22,740 bases of DNA. It comes from a virus. A program made the translations under genes and the position numbers. The stretch's first letter is position 1; every line of letters starts with the position of its first letter. The stretch is taken from positions 1-22,740 of IMG/VR virus record IMGVR_UViG_3300050014_000551, one strand, 5' to 3'. This document shows positions 1 to 7,069 of this stretch, one piece after another. The notes under the pieces are model-generated. The model saw only the letters and a list, made by a program, of their open reading frames with translations. It had not been told where the DNA came from and made no database searches.

Positions 1-5
1 ACAAA

Positions 6-179
6 ATGAGGCTACTCCGCACCATCGGTTTTGTCCTGCGGTTCGCTTGGCGCGACTGCTGTTCGCTGCCTGAGAATCGCGTGGGCCTGTCGCGATGGCG
101 CTGCTGGCGTCTGTATCACCTGCCACTGTTGGCGGCGTTGTCTATCGGCTGGTCACTGTCAACCCCCAAAGGAGCATAG
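6..179 (+). CDS. Small hypothetical protein, 57 aa, possibly membrane-associated
   Basis: An ORF opens with ATG at 6 and ends with TAG at 177-179, one base before the GTG start of the next gene. Its first bases read ATGA, which suggests a 4-base overlap with an upstream gene outside the window. The product is basic and Arg/Trp/Cys-rich, with a hydrophobic stretch near residues 38-51 (LPLLAALSIGW). I do not recognise a family. The tight spacing to the next gene, whose ribosome binding site lies inside this ORF, supports it as a translated small phage gene, but codon evidence is limited. Confidence 0.5.
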   Translation: MRLLRTIGFVLRFAWRDCCSLPENRVGLSRWRCWRLYHLPLLAALSIGWSLSTPKGA

Positions 180-180
180 T

Positions 181-723
181 GTGAGCGAGACCAAGTACAC
201 ATTTAACCCCGCCTGCAAGCCGATCATCCGCGACTGGCTCAATGACGAGACGACGCCGCTTAAGTTTGAGGCGGGGTTGTGGATCGCCGAGCTTGAGGCC
301 GATCTCGCCGCCGAGCGTGCGGCAAAAGAGAAAGCGGAGGCGGCGGCGGCAACGTTGAGAGATGCATTGAAGTGGTTTTCTGACCACGCATTCGCGCAAG
401 AAGACGTGCGCCAAGAGTATATCGGTGAGACGGTTGGTTGGTTACTCGCACAACCCAACCCCGGCCAGGCCATCCTCGACCGACTACAGAAGGCAGAGGC
501 GGCGGTGGACAAGCTGCCCAAGACGGCGGATGGAGTGCCGGTAGTGCCCGGTAGAGACGTGGTCGTGCATGGTACGCCCCCGCTTGACGTTTGGTGTACG
601 GTGAATCAGGCCGGAAGCGAATATGTTGCGGCAGATGCCAATGGAACTGACGTGGCAAAGATTGGCGAGTGTTACTCCACCCGCGAAGCCGCCGAAGCCG
701 CCCTCGCCCAGCAGTCGAAGTAA
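181..723 (+). CDS. Coiled-coil protein with C-terminal LPKTADGVPVVP domain, 180 aa
   Basis: The GTG start at 181 is chosen because AAAGGAG sits just upstream at 168-174; the reading frame is open further upstream but lacks such a site. Residues 34-62 are Glu/Ala/Lys-rich and probably form a coiled coil. Residues 110-180 form a second module beginning DKLPKTADGVPVVP and ending with YSTREAAEAAL. A related module occurs at the end of the gene at 4349-4657, attached to a zinc ribbon instead. I know similar C-terminal modules from phage hypothetical proteins, always of unknown function. No catalytic motif is visible. It is followed 27 bases later by the RusA-like gene. Confidence 0.75.
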   Translation: MSETKYTFNPACKPIIRDWLNDETTPLKFEAGLWIAELEADLAAERAAKEKAEAAAATLRDALKWFSDHAFAQEDVRQEYIGETVGWLLAQPNPGQAILDRLQKAEAAVDKLPKTADGVPVVPGRDVVVHGTPPLDVWCTVNQAGSEYVAADANGTDVAKIGECYSTREAAEAALAQQSK

Positions 724-750
724 CGGATTTCACACGGAAGGAGCCGAGTA

Positions 751-1449
751 ATGGCACACGATCTACCCGCCCGCGCGGAGCGAATGGCACGAGAGGAAGC
801 GGCAAGGCAGGACAAGCCGCGCCCAATCATCGCCGGTGACGTGCTGAGCACGAGCCAGGAACGGCGGTTGCGACTCCAGGCGACGCAGGCCGACAATCTG
901 CCGCGAGAGTGGGGGGGCGTGCGATACGACCACGCCACGGACCCCGTGCCGCCGGAAGTCTACGACGACGCCATGCCCCCCGCAGGCTGGGCGCGGATGG
1001 ACGGCAACGCCATCATCCTGACGCTGCCGCTTCCGCCTTCGGTCAACCACTACTACCGGCGCGGCAAAGGCGGCAAGGTCTACATCGGCGCGGAGGGCGT
1101 GCGGTTTCGGCAGGTGGTGGCCTACGCCTGCATTCAAGCTCGCGTCAAGCCCATTGGTGGCAAGCTGAAGGTGGCGGGCGTGTTCTACTGCGGCGACCAT
1201 CGGAGACACGACCTGGATAACTTCGGCAAGTGCCTGCTGGACGCCCTCCAGCACGGCGGTTGCTATGGTGACGATTTCGACATTGACGACCAGCACTGGG
1301 TTCGCGGCGAGATACTGCCCATTGGCAAGTGCGTTGTGCGGGTCGAGGCCGCCACGATCAAGGCGGCAATGGGAATATACCATACCCCCGATGAGATACT
1401 GAACGTAATCAACCCGCCATACGATCTGCGGACGAAAGGAACCAAATGA
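751..1449 (+). CDS. RusA-family Holliday junction resolvase, 232 aa
   Basis: RusA enzymes are dimeric nucleases that cut Holliday junctions made during phage recombination and replication, before packaging. The family hallmarks are visible: a PPSVNHYYR motif at residues 95-103, HDLDNFGK at 153-160 carrying the paired catalytic aspartates (D154, D156), then DALQ and YGDDFDIDD at 172-180 with the third acidic site. E. coli RusA has about 120 residues, and the RusA part here is residues 86-205. Residues 1-85 are an extra charged N-terminal region of unknown role. A strong GGAAGGAG at 736-743 fixes the start. The stop overlaps the next ATG in ATGA. Confidence 0.88.
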   Translation: MAHDLPARAERMAREEAARQDKPRPIIAGDVLSTSQERRLRLQATQADNLPREWGGVRYDHATDPVPPEVYDDAMPPAGWARMDGNAIILTLPLPPSVNHYYRRGKGGKVYIGAEGVRFRQVVAYACIQARVKPIGGKLKVAGVFYCGDHRRHDLDNFGKCLLDALQHGGCYGDDFDIDDQHWVRGEILPIGKCVVRVEAATIKAAMGIYHTPDEILNVINPPYDLRTKGTK

Positions 1450-2066
1450 GCAACACCGACAAATGCCCGATCTGTGAACGCGGAGTACAGGACTGCAACT
1501 GTCCGAAGGCCGCCTATTGGGCGCGTATCGGCCAGCTTGAGAAGAACGCCTTGGCCTTGGCTGAAAGCTTTGCGCTTGTTCATAAGGAAGCCGACGCCGA
1601 GCTTGGCCGCTGGCAGAACGAGATTGCCCGCGTAGTCACCGAACTCTGCGGCGTCCATGTGGACGGAAGCGGAACCGACAGCGGTGATCCGCTTGACCTG
1701 ACGCTGAACGAGATTCGGGAGGGGTTCCATGTCGAGCAGGAATCTGCGGACCACCTGGGGGCCGTGCTGCTGAAATACACCTGCGCCTTTGACCGAATGT
1801 ATCCGATGGACGAGGGGCTTGTCACGCAGTTCATCAAAGAGGCGCGAGAGGCACTGGACGGGGACGACGAGCGTGAAGAATCCGAATCGGCTCACCTTGC
1901 CGCCAGCCTGACGCACGGCGCAACGGACGCTTGTGTTTGGGGCGACGCCTATTGCGAGAGTTGCCGAGAGCAAGACTCCTGCCGCGAAGAGGACAGGCAA
2001 GACGAGATTCGCGCCAAGCACGATGAGCAGAACTTTCAATGCGAGGAAGGAGATACGGCATTGTGA
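1446..2066 (+). CDS. Hypothetical protein with N- and C-terminal Cys clusters, 206 aa
   Basis: The gene starts within the ATGA of the resolvase stop. The N-terminus has CPICERGVQDCNC (residues 7-19), a zinc-ribbon-like knuckle. The centre (residues 20-150) is helical and acidic. The C-terminus has a second cluster, CVWGDAYCESCREQDSC (near residues 164-180), and ends in an acidic tail. No family is recognised. The overlapping neighbours suggest translational coupling in one operon. The Cys clusters may bind zinc, which is an inference from spacing only. Confidence 0.75.
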   Translation: MSNTDKCPICERGVQDCNCPKAAYWARIGQLEKNALALAESFALVHKEADAELGRWQNEIARVVTELCGVHVDGSGTDSGDPLDLTLNEIREGFHVEQESADHLGAVLLKYTCAFDRMYPMDEGLVTQFIKEAREALDGDDEREESESAHLAASLTHGATDACVWGDAYCESCREQDSCREEDRQDEIRAKHDEQNFQCEEGDTAL

Positions 2067-2329
2067 ACACGAAAGATCGCCACAACATGATGCGCATGGC
2101 AATCATTTTGCGAAAGCTAGCCAGCCTTGCCCCGATGAATCCGGCCGATATTCAGAGAACGGCAAATGCGGCAAGGGCTTCGATCATTGTTGGACTATCC
2201 CTGGCGGGTGTTGCAAGCTCTATGCAGTATGCAGAAGGGCAAGCGGCCGTTGCCGAGGGATTGGAACAGGCCGAGACGTTGATTGAAGTATATCGAACGC
2301 TGGATACCTCAAAGAAGGATAGGCCATGA
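2063..2329 (+). CDS. Hypothetical protein, 88 aa
   Basis: GTG at 2063 is preferred over the ATG at 2039 because AAGGAGAT lies at 2047-2054 with ideal spacing, and the GTGA overlap with the previous stop matches the style of the operon. The product begins MNTKDRHNMMRMAI. It has a helical central part including a mildly hydrophobic segment (ASIIVGLSLAGVASS, about residues 47-61) and an Ala/Glu-rich C-terminus. I do not recognise it. It ends in an ATGA overlap with the next gene. Confidence 0.65.
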   Translation: MNTKDRHNMMRMAIILRKLASLAPMNPADIQRTANAARASIIVGLSLAGVASSMQYAEGQAAVAEGLEQAETLIEVYRTLDTSKKDRP

Positions 2330-2526
2330 CCAACAGAGACAAGCGTGTATCAGCGGCGATTGGCGAGCTTCGCCGAACGGCGGGCGTGATAGTGGGTGAG
2401 TGCAGCAATCCTGTTGGTATACGGCCACAAGCCCCGTCCAAAGAAACGCTCAATGATTTGATTCGGGCGTTGAACTTGATGGCTATTGCAGAGCGAGTCT
2501 ACTACAGCCCAGGAGATGACAAATGA
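2326..2526 (+). CDS. Hypothetical protein, 66 aa
   Basis: It is linked by ATGA overlaps at both ends (2326-2329 and 2523-2526), which strongly suggests a real, translationally coupled gene. The product is small and mixed-charge, with a helical C-terminal half (LNDLIRALNLMAIAERV). No domain is recognised. An AAGGA-type site (AAAGAAGGATAG at 2311-2322) precedes the start. Confidence 0.65.
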   Translation: MTNRDKRVSAAIGELRRTAGVIVGECSNPVGIRPQAPSKETLNDLIRALNLMAIAERVYYSPGDDK

Positions 2527-2762
2527 CCAAACTAGAAGAACTGTACCTGTACGAATGCCGCAAGACCTTCGATCCGGGCATACCGCCAGGACTGCGTGCG
2601 GTTGCCGAGATTCGCGGACACGCGATCCTGGACACCCTGACTGCTGTCTACAACGACGGCGGAACAATGGCCGGGCAACTGGGCTTGTTTGCCGACAGTG
2701 TGATGATGGACGAGCATGGCCAGGACGTGCCGATGTGCTGCGGAATGAAGGCATTACCATGA
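2523..2762 (+). CDS. Hypothetical protein, 79 aa
   Basis: It starts in the ATGA of the previous stop, with AGGAG at 2511-2515 as ribosome binding site, and ends in an ATGA with the next gene. The N-terminal half is helical (LEELYLYECRKTF, then GLRAVAEIRGHAILDTL). The C-terminus holds Met/Cys residues (PMCCGMKALP). No family is recognised. Confidence 0.65.
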   Translation: MTKLEELYLYECRKTFDPGIPPGLRAVAEIRGHAILDTLTAVYNDGGTMAGQLGLFADSVMMDEHGQDVPMCCGMKALP

Positions 2763-2962
2763 TTATCGCCGCCCGCCGTGTGCAGCACAGCCAGAAGCAA
2801 CGCTTCTGCGAGGTGTGCAATAACCCGATTCCCGGCCAGCACGTCGCCGCCTTCGGATGTGCCGAGCGATATGACAAGCCTTACTGGGTTCGATTGTGCG
2901 CAGGGTGCGCCAACAACAGTAAGGACGTTACTAACCGCCTTAACCAAGGAGACAAGCCATGA
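2759..2962 (+). CDS. Small zinc-ribbon-like protein, 67 aa
   Basis: The ATG at 2759 overlaps the upstream stop. The product has CEVCNNPIPGQ (Cys 17 and 20) and a second pair CAGCANN about 30 residues later, giving a CxxC...CxxC arrangement typical of treble-clef or ribbon zinc sites. The open frame extends further upstream, but that part lies inside other genes and is unlikely to be translated. Function unknown; probably a small nucleic-acid- or protein-binding factor. It ends in an ATGA overlap with the next gene. Confidence 0.7.
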   Translation: MIIAARRVQHSQKQRFCEVCNNPIPGQHVAAFGCAERYDKPYWVRLCAGCANNSKDVTNRLNQGDKP

Positions 2963-3252
2963 CGAAAGTAAGCAAAGAGTTTTCAAGCGAAGAACTGATG
3001 TGCGTAGTCTACGGCGACCAGCCTGGTTGGTCAGAACTGCGTGGAGAACGCAAGATTCTGGATCAGGGGCGTTGGGTGACGCTCTGGTGCAGCATTTTCA
3101 AGCACGAAGCATCGGGCCGGCATTACGAAATCGGATGGGAGCGCGCATCCACGGAACAGCAGGAAGGTAGCGAAAGCAACGACCCCACCTGCATTGAAGT
3201 TGAATTGAAAGAGGTTCTCGTCAAACAGTGGGTTCCAGTGAGCGAGGCTTAA
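2959..3252 (+). CDS. Hypothetical protein, 97 aa
   Basis: It is coupled to the upstream gene by ATGA, with AAGGAGA at 2946-2952. The product is a beta-rich acidic small protein with several aromatic residues (RWVTLWCSIFKHE, RHYEIGWERA). The C-terminus ends VKQWVPVSEA. No motif points to a reaction. Confidence 0.68.
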   Translation: MTKVSKEFSSEELMCVVYGDQPGWSELRGERKILDQGRWVTLWCSIFKHEASGRHYEIGWERASTEQQEGSESNDPTCIEVELKEVLVKQWVPVSEA

Positions 3253-3253
3253 C

Positions 3254-3403
3254 ATGGGACACACTTGCCCTAACTGTGGCCAGATGTGCTACTGCTCTGG
3301 CGACATAGACGACATCGACTTCGGCGAGTGGGATGGCTGCAAGTGCGACTGTCAGGATGAGGCCAACGATGACGAGCCGTGGTATGACGACGAGACCGAC
3401 TAA
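3254..3403 (+). CDS. Cys-rich acidic mini-protein, 49 aa
   Basis: A short ORF begins with ATG one base after the preceding stop and ends TAA at 3401-3403. The product has CPNCGQMCYC at the N-terminus, CKCDC in the middle (seven Cys in all), and a strongly acidic tail (about 16 Asp/Glu in total). The Cys spacing suggests one zinc site. A GAGCGAGG stretch just upstream (3240-3247) could serve as a weak ribosome binding site. Family unknown. Confidence 0.55.
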   Translation: MGHTCPNCGQMCYCSGDIDDIDFGEWDGCKCDCQDEANDDEPWYDDETD

Positions 3404-3418
3404 CCCCCAGCCCGCGAG

Positions 3419-3643
3419 ATGAACATGGAACCTCAATGGCTCAATTTGGGCAAGAACCCAGCTCCCGCGAGCATTCTGTCTGCGGCGACCGCCCTGATTC
3501 AGTCGCCGGCCCCGGACGATGATGGCGACAACATGATCTGCCCGCACTGCCACGAGATCGTGAACCTCCACGACTGCGACTCGATAGGCGCGTACGACGC
3601 TTGCGTGTTCTGCGCGAACTGCACAATGGAATTCCAGACATAG
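3419..3643 (+). CDS. Zinc-ribbon protein, 74 aa
   Basis: The C-terminal half has CPHCHEIVNLHDC and CVFCANC, a clear paired CxxC zinc-binding pattern. The N-terminal 40 residues are low-complexity and Ala/Pro-rich. Two in-frame ATGs lie at 3419 and 3425, and neither has a strong ribosome binding site, so the exact start is uncertain. The stop lies next to the AGGAG of the next gene. Confidence 0.65.
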   Translation: MNMEPQWLNLGKNPAPASILSAATALIQSPAPDDDGDNMICPHCHEIVNLHDCDSIGAYDACVFCANCTMEFQT

Positions 3644-3652
3644 GAGAAACCA

Positions 3653-4261
3653 ATGAACGCATGGATTGAGACGTACACCGGACGACAATTCTACTACATC
3701 AAACCAAGGCCCGACGACGTGTGCCTGGAGGACGTGGCCTACGCCCTGTCCAACATCTGCCGCTACACCGGGCATTCCAGCATCTTCTACTCAGTAGCCG
3801 AGCATTCATGCCTATGCGCTGACGAGGCAGAGACGCGCGGCTATCCCGATAGTGTGGCTCTGGCCTGCCTGTTGCACGATTCGGCAGAGGCGTATGTCGG
3901 CGATGTGAACAGCCCTCTAAAATCACTTCTGCACGGATTCAAAGACATTAAACGCGCGGCGCATAACGCCTGTGCGGCCGCCCTCATGCCGGGAATCGTC
4001 ATATCGCCGGAGCAGCGGCTGATCGTCAAGGACATTGACATTCAAATGCTGCGATACGAGGCCACAGTGTTAATGCCGTCCAAGGGCTATACCTGGAACT
4101 GGCCCGACAACGCGGCCGACATTGTGTCGGTTGGAATCATGCGGCTCACACCGGAGCAAGCTCGTGGATACTTTATCGCCAAATATGAACAACTCCTTGG
4201 ACGTTGTGGAGCATCGACAGTGGCTCAACAGCCTGACGCTGGCCGAGCGACGAGGATATGA
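3653..4261 (+). CDS. HD-domain phosphohydrolase, phage type, 202 aa
   Basis: HD-domain enzymes are metal-dependent hydrolases; phage members often resemble 5'-deoxynucleotidases such as YfbR and are thought to act on nucleotides. The metal ligands are visible: H51 in YSVAEHS, H75-D76 in CLLHDSAEAY followed by VGDVNSPLK, and a late Asp at 127 or 129 in VKDIDIQMLRYEA. The N-terminus (WIETYTGRQF) fits phage family members. AGGAG at 3642-3646 supports the start. The last 20 or so residues overlap the next gene by 77 bases, and relatives usually end near the LTPEQARGYFIAKYEQLL segment, so the tail may result from loss of an ancestral stop or a frameshift. Confidence 0.85.
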   Translation: MNAWIETYTGRQFYYIKPRPDDVCLEDVAYALSNICRYTGHSSIFYSVAEHSCLCADEAETRGYPDSVALACLLHDSAEAYVGDVNSPLKSLLHGFKDIKRAAHNACAAALMPGIVISPEQRLIVKDIDIQMLRYEATVLMPSKGYTWNWPDNAADIVSVGIMRLTPEQARGYFIAKYEQLLGRCGASTVAQQPDAGRATRI

Positions 4262-4349
4262 CCGAGCGTTTGGCGAGGCGTGGTTTGAAGGCAAAGATGC
4301 CGACCTGTGCCGAATTACGGCAAGGCGACAGATAGAAAAGGAGCAGTAA
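4185..4349 (+). CDS. Small hypothetical protein, 54 aa
   Basis: The ATG at 4185 is preferred over the upstream ATG at 4122 because everything before it lies deep within the HD gene. The product looks like a genuine small helical protein (QWLNSLTLAERRGYDRAF, then EAWFEGKDADLC). It overlaps the HD gene by 77 bases, which is unusual here, and has no good ribosome binding site, so translation may depend on coupling. Its TAA overlaps the next ATG by one base. Confidence 0.55.
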   Translation: MNNSLDVVEHRQWLNSLTLAERRGYDRAFGEAWFEGKDADLCRITARRQIEKEQ

Positions 4350-4657
4350 TGAGCGACAAATGCAAATCATGCGGCAAACCCTTCACAGCCCACCTGGGCC
4401 TCGAAGGGACGTGCAGGGAGTTGATAGAGGCGAAGGCCATCTTGGACAAGCTGCCCGTGACCAAAGACGGCGTTCGCGTGGTTCCGTTTACACCTTTATA
4501 TGGACGGTCCAAGAACTCCCGCGGCATTCGCCAGTTCCAATATTGGCCCGATTTAACCCATGTGGCGTTTGATTGGAACGAGTACGGCCCCGACGTGGTT
4601 ATAGACGTGTCGGCCGCCTACTCATCTTTCGCCGCCGCCCAGGCGAAGGGGAAGTGA
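4349..4657 (+). CDS. Zinc knuckle plus LPxTxDGVxVVP domain protein, 102 aa
   Basis: AAAAGGAG at 4336-4343 fixes the start at 4349. Residues 5-22 form a Cys cluster (CKSCGKPF, then a later C). Residues 31-102 are a module beginning ILDKLPVTKDGVRVVP and ending VSAAYSSFAAAQAKGK. This module is clearly related to the C-terminus of the gene at 181-723 but is joined to a different N-terminal part. Function unknown. Its TGA overlaps the ATG of the radical SAM gene, so the two are probably co-translated. Confidence 0.75.
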   Translation: MSDKCKSCGKPFTAHLGLEGTCRELIEAKAILDKLPVTKDGVRVVPFTPLYGRSKNSRGIRQFQYWPDLTHVAFDWNEYGPDVVIDVSAAYSSFAAAQAKGK

Positions 4658-5550
4658 TGGACATTGACCCAAGGCTGATCGTGCGAGTATTCCCGCGCCG
4701 AACCGCCGCGACCCCGGACGATGGCAACGCCTTTGTCGGCGACCCGCCGTTTGAAGTGCCGCGCGGGCTGGAGGTACATGTTTCCTGCTGCTTCACATGG
4801 GATCGGCCCGAAGCGGAACGGCTGGCTATCGCGTGGGCGCGGACGGACGTATCGGTCAAGATCGGCGGCCCGGCCTACGGCGACCCCGGCGGCGAGTTTG
4901 TGCCGGGAAAATATCTCAAGCCGGGATACGTCATCACATCTCGCGGCTGCCCCAACAACTGCGGTTTCTGCATGGTGCCAGAGCGAGAGGGCAAGTTTAG
5001 GCCCATCCCAATTCGTGACGGCTACGACGTGCTAGACAACAATCTTCTGGCGGACAAGGAACACGCCAAGAAAGTTATCGCCATGTTGCGGGCGCAGAAA
5101 CATCCAGCCCGATTCTCCGGGGGCCTGCAACCCGCCCGACTGCTGGACGGATGGTTCTTGAGTGAACTGGCGAACACGAGATTTGAAGTGGCGTTTCTGG
5201 CCTACGACTTGCCGCAACACAAGAACACAGTCGAGCGAGCGGCGGGGCTGATTCGGGAGATATTCAAGCATCGTTCAGAGTCATGGATTCGGCACAAGTT
5301 CGGCGTGTACGTCCTGTGCCGCTATCTACCCAACGACACTGTTGAAAAGGCCGAGGGTCGCTGCGGATGGGTTCGGGGGCTTGGCATCACCCCGTTCCCG
5401 ATGATATGGCGGCCCGATATGACCTCCAATCTGGAAGATGTGACGTACTGGAAGCGGTGTCTATGGAAATGGCTACGCGCGGCCGCACAGAATGCCAAGC
5501 CAGAAGCTGAAGGCAAACTCTTTGCGAAGGGCAACCCATGCCCCGCCTGA
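4657..5550 (+). CDS. Radical SAM family protein of phage type, 297 aa
   Basis: Radical SAM enzymes hold a 4Fe-4S cluster through a CxxxCxxC motif and cleave S-adenosylmethionine to start radical chemistry. The motif is seen at residues 98-105 (SRGCPNNCGFC). Before it comes a GGPAYGDPGGEF segment (about 70-81). After it follow DNNLL (residues near 128) and a SGGL segment, consistent with the remaining strands of a partial TIM barrel. I have seen this architecture in uncultured tailed phages annotated only as radical SAM protein; the substrate is unknown. There is no obvious second iron-sulfur domain. ATG 4657 overlaps the previous TGA and is preferred over the open frame upstream. A role in nucleotide or DNA hypermodification is possible but only an inference. 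Confidence 0.85.
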   Translation: MDIDPRLIVRVFPRRTAATPDDGNAFVGDPPFEVPRGLEVHVSCCFTWDRPEAERLAIAWARTDVSVKIGGPAYGDPGGEFVPGKYLKPGYVITSRGCPNNCGFCMVPEREGKFRPIPIRDGYDVLDNNLLADKEHAKKVIAMLRAQKHPARFSGGLQPARLLDGWFLSELANTRFEVAFLAYDLPQHKNTVERAAGLIREIFKHRSESWIRHKFGVYVLCRYLPNDTVEKAEGRCGWVRGLGITPFPMIWRPDMTSNLEDVTYWKRCLWKWLRAAAQNAKPEAEGKLFAKGNPCPA

Positions 5551-5684
5551 CGCCAGCGCAATACGACGTGCTGCGATGGTGTGTAGCCGAGGCCGCGAGA
5601 CAGAACCGGGCCGAAGTCGCAACTGACAAAGAGACTGAGACCGTAGCTGAACCATTCGAGACGAGTGAGACGGAGTCGAAATGA
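5538..5684 (+). CDS. Small hypothetical protein, 48 aa
   Basis: The ORF starts with ATG at 5538, overlapping the radical SAM stop by 13 bases, and ends TGA inside the ATGA start of the methyltransferase. This fills the gap between the two genes exactly and argues that it is translated. The N-terminus reads MPRLTPAQYDVLRWCVAEAA; the second half is Thr/Glu-rich. GCGAAGGG at 5524-5531 may act as ribosome binding site. Unknown family. Confidence 0.55.
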   Translation: MPRLTPAQYDVLRWCVAEAARQNRAEVATDKETETVAEPFETSETESK

Positions 5685-6391
5685 ACGAGCCGATAGTCAT
5701 GGATGACGCACTCAAGCAGTTTCCGCACTGGCAATCGGACGATGGAACAATCCTGCTGATCTGCGGCGATTGCCTCACCGTGTTGCCGATGCTGGCGGCG
5801 GGGAGCGTGGACGCCGTGGTGACGGACCCGCCGTATGGGGTCGGTTTCAAATATGACACACACGACGATGACCGTGCCGGATATGAGGCTTGGTGCCGCG
5901 ATTGGTTCGCCAGCATAGAACGGATTGGTTGCCCGATTTTGATGGCTTGTGGTGCTGTCAATGTTGCAATGTGGGCACGCATTAAACCGTTTAATTGGCA
6001 AGTGGCTTGGCTGAAACCCGCCGCTATGGGCCGTTCGCCTGTCGGTTTTTGCAATTGGGAGCCGATGCTGCTTTGGGGAAGCGGAACCGGAAACAGCGTA
6101 GATGTTTTTACGGCTCAAATTATTCCAGACGCTTCGCTTGATGGGCACCCTTGCCCGAAACCGTTGAGATGGGGAACAGAATCGGTTGCAAGGGTGTCGC
6201 TCGAAGGCGACACCATCCTCGACCCATTCATGGGCAGTGGCACAACCGGCGTTGCCTGCATCCGAACGGGGCGTAAGTTCATCGGCATCGAGATTTCACC
6301 GGAATACTTCGAGATCGCGCGGGAGCGGATTCAGACGGAACTCGACGCCCGCGACGGACGCGGGCAACTGTTCAAGAGAAAGCTGATATGA
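5681..6391 (+). CDS. Site-specific DNA methyltransferase (N4-C/N6-A, beta class), 236 aa
   Basis: The order of motifs indicates an amino-methyltransferase of the beta type: the catalytic DPPY comes first at residues 49-52, and the SAM-binding FMGSGTTG is near the C-terminus at 183-190, followed by FIGIEISPEYFEIA. The HPCPKP segment at about 156-161 corresponds to the usual HPTQKP. It transfers a methyl group from SAM to adenine N6 or cytosine N4 in a sequence-specific manner. No restriction endonuclease partner is visible in the window, so it is likely an orphan phage enzyme protecting phage DNA or altering regulation. At 236 residues it is compact, with a small recognition region (about 85-155). 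Confidence 0.92.
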   Translation: MNEPIVMDDALKQFPHWQSDDGTILLICGDCLTVLPMLAAGSVDAVVTDPPYGVGFKYDTHDDDRAGYEAWCRDWFASIERIGCPILMACGAVNVAMWARIKPFNWQVAWLKPAAMGRSPVGFCNWEPMLLWGSGTGNSVDVFTAQIIPDASLDGHPCPKPLRWGTESVARVSLEGDTILDPFMGSGTTGVACIRTGRKFIGIEISPEYFEIARERIQTELDARDGRGQLFKRKLI

Positions 6392-6474
6392 AGCCCCGCA
6401 GACGCAATAGCCTCCCGGTGTGCGTCAAGGCCGCAAAGACGACGAGACCAGAATTGGAGGAACTCAAGCCATGA
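6388..6474 (+). CDS. Micro-ORF, basic 28-aa peptide
   Basis: A 28-codon ORF is joined by ATGA overlaps both to the methyltransferase stop (6388-6391) and to the next start (6471-6474). Such double coupling rarely happens by chance. The peptide begins MKPRRRNSLPVCV and is basic. It may act mainly as a translation coupler rather than a protein with its own function. No family. Confidence 0.4.
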   Translation: MKPRRRNSLPVCVKAAKTTRPELEELKP

Positions 6475-6734
6475 GGACATGCAAACTATGCGGAAAGCCT
6501 TTGACGCGAAGCCGAACCGGATACTGCTGCACGCCACATCGGTACAAGGGTGACGCCCGATACCGCCGTAAGTGCCAGCGCGCGCGCATGGCCTACTACG
6601 CCAGTCACCGCAAGCAGGAGAGCGACCACAATAAGGAACGATACTACTGCAAGAAAGAGGGCAAGCCCGTTCCGCGTCGCGTCCGCAAGTCAAAGGTCAA
6701 CGTCTACTCAAGCATCACGCCTTGGTGGAAGTGA
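6471..6734 (+). CDS. Basic zinc-finger-like protein, 87 aa
   Basis: The ATG at 6471 has GGAGG at 6456-6460. The N-terminus has CKLCGKPLTRSRTGYCC followed by TPHRYKGDARYRRKC, a Cys-rich finger like those of small phage HNH-adjacent or DNA-binding proteins. The rest is Arg/Lys/Tyr-rich, suggesting nucleic acid binding. No HNH catalytic triad is evident. It lies between the methyltransferase and the replication genes. Confidence 0.68.
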   Translation: MRTCKLCGKPLTRSRTGYCCTPHRYKGDARYRRKCQRARMAYYASHRKQESDHNKERYYCKKEGKPVPRRVRKSKVNVYSSITPWWK

Positions 6735-6742
6735 GACGAGTC

Positions 6743-7069
6743 ATGGTTAAAAGACCTATACCGTTGCTGGAAGTGCTGCCCGCCAACCTCGACACTCCTG
6801 ATTTCCGTAAGGCGTGGGATGATTGGAAGCTCTACCAGCGCCAGAGCCACAAGAAGATCGGACCCATGACGGCGGCGCGGCAACTGGAGAAGTTGTCTCG
6901 TGCCGGCCCGGTTGTCGCAATCGCCATGATTGAGCAGTCGATCACGATGAACTGGACTGGATTGTTTGAGGTCAAGAATGGAACGAATCAGCAAAATACT
7001 GCCGGGGCTGGGCAAGTCGCAAAGCCAGCCTGGACGCCCAATGTCACAGCGGCCCGCGTTGACGCCTGA
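6743..7069 (+). CDS. Replisome-organizer-like C-terminal domain protein, 108 aa
   Basis: Residues about 20-80 (FRKAWDDWKLYQ, KIGPMTAARQLEKLSRAG, then AIAMIEQSITMNWTGLFE) match the C-terminal domain commonly seen in phage replication initiator or replisome-organizer proteins, including the WTGLFE ending. Here that domain stands almost alone, without the usual N-terminal winged helix. It lies directly upstream of the helicase loader and probably cooperates with it in loading the host helicase on phage DNA. The start is uncertain: ATG 6743 (chosen), GTG 6731 that overlaps the previous stop, or TTG 6722. Confidence 0.75.
   Translation: MVKRPIPLLEVLPANLDTPDFRKAWDDWKLYQRQSHKKIGPMTAARQLEKLSRAGPVVAIAMIEQSITMNWTGLFEVKNGTNQQNTAGAGQVAKPAWTPNVTAARVDA

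Noticed and set aside
763-1383. Reverse frame of 206 codons opposite the RusA gene
   Set aside because: Shadow of a clear resolvase; GC-rich third positions keep the opposite frame open.
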